DNA from: Flavobacterium album
GTDB lineage: Bacteria; Bacteroidota; Bacteroidia; Flavobacteriales; Flavobacteriaceae
DNA: 64,000 nucleotides
Assembly (NCBI RefSeq): GCF_003096035.1
Contig: NZ_CP029186.1
Coordinates: forward strand, 3,330,001 to 3,394,000
Reading direction: 5' to 3'
The position numbers and the translations under genes are program-made. Under the pieces are notes generated by a model. The model worked only from the letters and a program-made list of their open reading frames with translations, had not been told where the DNA came from and ran no database searches. Below, piece by piece: positions 62,093 through 64,000 of this stretch; position 1 is the stretch's first letter; each line of letters begins with the position of its first letter.

Positions 62093-64000
62093 CTAAATCT
62101 TTATCTGCAATGTAGTATATATCGTACGCGGGTCGCTTGGCAGTATGCCCGGCCCCGGATAACCCGTAGCCCTTCGTGTAAAATAATAATTGTTGGTGAA
62201 GTTATTAACGCCTGCCTCCAGCTTAAAGTTCTTCCAGGTATAGGAAGCTGAAACGTCAGCCACATAATACGAAGGTACCTGCCCGAATATCCCGAAGGTG
62301 TTATCGTTAGGATCGGTTTTGGTATTCCCGCTGTCGGTATATTGTTCTGATAAATAAGTAAGCTGCAAGGATGCTTTAAAGTTGCCCAGCCCAACCGTAG
62401 TACCTGCTTTCAGGTTAATAAGCGGGACAAATTCAACCGAATTGCCTTTTGTATTCGGTACGTCGGTCTTTAAATATTGGCTACCGGTAATAGCATTATT
62501 TATAAAGGCGGTCCATAAGAAGCTTTCGTTCTCTTTAAAGAACGTATTGCTGATATTCCAGTCGGCCATCACTTCCCAGCCATAAGTAATCGCTGTGCCC
62601 ACATTGCTCCGGTAGCGCACCACAGCGCCGCTGCCATTGGGGTTTGGCGCCATATACTCGCCTATCTTATCATTATAATAAAGTGCATAGATATTGGTGT
62701 CGTAACTAAACCTGTCATCGGTTTTGCCACGAAGGCCAAAGTCGAAAGTGAAGCCCTTCTCATCCGTAATCGATGGGTCGATAGCAAGGCCGGGGCTGGC
62801 GGTGCGGATATCGTTGAACGTTACCGAGCGGTAGTTCTGCGATATATTGGCATACCATTCTGCTTTTACCGAAGGCTTATAGCTAAACCCTATCCCGGCA
62901 AGGATAAAGTTACGGTTCTTGACCACGTTCTCATTTTCCCGCTGGTCAAGGATAATGTTCCCCGCCTGGTCGGTATTGATGCGGCGCCAGTAGCCATCGG
63001 CACGTGTCTTAATATTCTCAAACCTGATGCCCGGCGTGATGGTGAATTTATCCGACAGCCTGAAAATATTTTCGGCAAAGAACGCAAGGTTTAAATTGGG
63101 ATATACATAACTGCTCTGGTTCGTATAGTATGGAAATTCGGCGTTGGCATAATTAAAATCGGGCCCGCTGCAGCTGCTTCCCGGCCCCTGTTTGGCGGTA
63201 TTACGCGCCTGGTAGTATTTCATACCGACCATAAAGGCGCTTTTTTGGTTTTTAAGCGAATACTGCTGGAGGAATTTCACTTCGGTGCCCCAGTTTACAA
63301 AGTCGCCTTTTATAAGGTCGCGTACCGAGCCGGGGGTATCGGCGTTGCTCACACGGTTGCTAAGATACCCAAGCGCGCTGCGTGAGGCATTGAGCCCAAA
63401 AAGCTGCACATTCAGTCGGGCATCATCTGTAAAGGCGTGCTCAAAACGCAGGCTGTAAAGGTTCCAGTTTACATCGAACCAGTTGCGGGTACGGTAGCTT
63501 TGGAACATATCCTTGTTAAACATCTGGTCGGTAAGGCCGCCCGGCTGTTTGGCAAGGTAATCGAACAGCGTATAGTCAAAATGAAGCGAGGTTTTCGGGG
63601 TAAAGTCGTAATTCAGGTTGATGAAAAAATTACGGCTGTTAAATTGGGAATTAGGCCTGAAGCCATCACCTTGCTTGTAATTAAATAAAGTGTAAAAACT
63701 AAATTTCCCCTCGGTAACACTCAGGCTTGTAAAGTTGGTATACAGTCCATAAGACCCGCCGGTATTCCTTACCAAAACCTCCATAGGTTTTGGCGACGGC
63801 TTGTGCATTATAAAATTCACCAACCCTCCAAACTGCGTACCATATTGGAGCGATGCCGCCCCGCGCACCACCTGTATGCGCTCCACGCCTTCTGATGGCG
63901 GGGTGTAATAGCTTTCAGGATAACCCAGTACGTCGGCGCTTATATCGTAACCGTTCTGGCGCGTATTGAAATTGCTGGTACGGTTCGGGTTAAGCCCCCT
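62093..64000 (-). CDS. TonB-dependent receptor, FecA-like, 5' end outside window
   Basis: The frame is open to the window edge at 64000; the GTG at 63886 is internal. The first visible residues RGLNPNRTSNFNTRQNGYD, then PSEGVERIQVVRGAASLQYG and GGLVNFIMHKP are from the plug domain in the arrangement of FecA-type Fe(III)-dicitrate receptors. A 22-strand barrel follows, ending in the aromatic C-terminus ...IYTTLQIKI. It imports an iron chelate across the outer membrane. At least 635 residues are visible. The substrate cannot be proven from this part. Confidence 0.92.
   Translation of the reverse strand, partial: RGLNPNRTSNFNTRQNGYDISADVLGYPESYYTPPSEGVERIQVVRGAASLQYGTQFGGLVNFIMHKPSPKPMEVLVRNTGGSYGLYTNFTSLSVTEGKFSFYTLFNYKQGDGFRPNSQFNSRNFFINLNYDFTPKTSLHFDYTLFDYLAKQPGGLTDQMFNKDMFQSYRTRNWFDVNWNLYSLRFEHAFTDDARLNVQLFGLNASRSALGYLSNRVSNADTPGSVRDLIKGDFVNWGTEVKFLQQYSLKNQKSAFMVGMKYYQARNTAKQGPGSSCSGPDFNYANAEFPYYTNQSSYVYPNLNLAFFAENIFRLSDKFTITPGIRFENIKTRADGYWRRINTDQAGNIILDQRENENVVKNRNFILAGIGFSYKPSVKAEWYANISQNYRSVTFNDIRTASPGLAIDPSITDEKGFTFDFGLRGKTDDRFSYDTNIYALYYNDKIGEYMAPNPNGSGAVVRYRSNVGTAITYGWEVMADWNISNTFFKENESFLWTAFINNAITGSQYLKTDVPNTKGNSVEFVPLINLKAGTTVGLGNFKASLQLTYLSEQYTDSGNTKTDPNDNTFGIFGQVPSYYVADVSASYTWKNFKLEAGVNNFTNNYYFTRRATGYPGPGILPSDPRTIYTTLQIKI

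Overview
The window looks like chromosomal DNA from a gliding-type Flavobacteriaceae, probably Flavobacterium or a close relative. It carries type IX secretion system (T9SS) cargo with type A and type B C-terminal sorting domains, a PorP/SprF-family protein next to an OmpA/PD40 protein of PorE layout, TPR-transmembrane-HTH regulators, a two-gene YD/RHS locus with a DUF6443-type shell protein, and Bacteroidetes-style promoter elements (TAnnTTTG/TAnnTTTA). I found no tRNA, rRNA, CRISPR array or insertion sequence.

Layout. 1-4.7 kb: a partial secreted beta-helix/Ig-like surface protein and a membrane TPR-HTH regulator, both on the minus strand. 4.7-13.3 kb: an AT-rich accessory island. It holds a single-chain type ISP-like restriction-modification enzyme, broken by a -1 frameshift, between decayed pieces that look like polymorphic toxin and immunity genes, including a clear RHS-core pseudogene. 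13.9-15.4 kb: a second TPR-HTH regulator. 15.7-25.4 kb: a T9SS type B locus with two giant adhesin-like proteins (the first frameshifted), a PorP/SprF-family protein and a PorE-like OmpA protein, closed by a strong terminator. 25.7-35.5 kb: a type A T9SS cargo protein, then a two-gene YD/RHS shell locus whose last gene overlaps a small membrane protein with a TPM domain, a candidate immunity protein. 35.5-36.8 kb: non-coding DNA with gene debris and a long hairpin.

36.8-53 kb is the most interesting part. It is a dense stress or persistence island: three BON-domain proteins, a small lipoprotein, a DUF6629 membrane protein, a baeRF3-type ribosome-associated protein and a LOG-family enzyme on the minus strand; then an ATP-cone/nuclease fusion coupled to a beta-CASP metallo-RNase; a P-type ATPase; an L,D-transpeptidase coupled to an MlaE/MlaF/MlaD-type lipid transporter; and CbpM with CbpA/DnaJ. 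Its promoter regions share a palindrome, RTGAY-N4-RTCAT (TGA-N6-TCA core), found seven times, singly or in pairs spaced two or three helical turns apart. This is the geometry of a Crp/Fnr-family operator, so the island is probably one regulon controlled by a regulator encoded outside the window.

53-64 kb: DoxX and a small lipoprotein, a membrane-anchored AraC-type regulator, a VIT-family metal transporter, a phosphoethanolamine transferase, a DUF1345 protein, an ECF sigma factor overlapping a small partner gene, ClpP, a 147-bp inverted-repeat element, an exonuclease/GIY-YIG protein and a partial FecA-like TonB-dependent receptor.

At least four genes are interrupted by an apparent one-base loss. 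Some of these may be assembly errors rather than real lesions.
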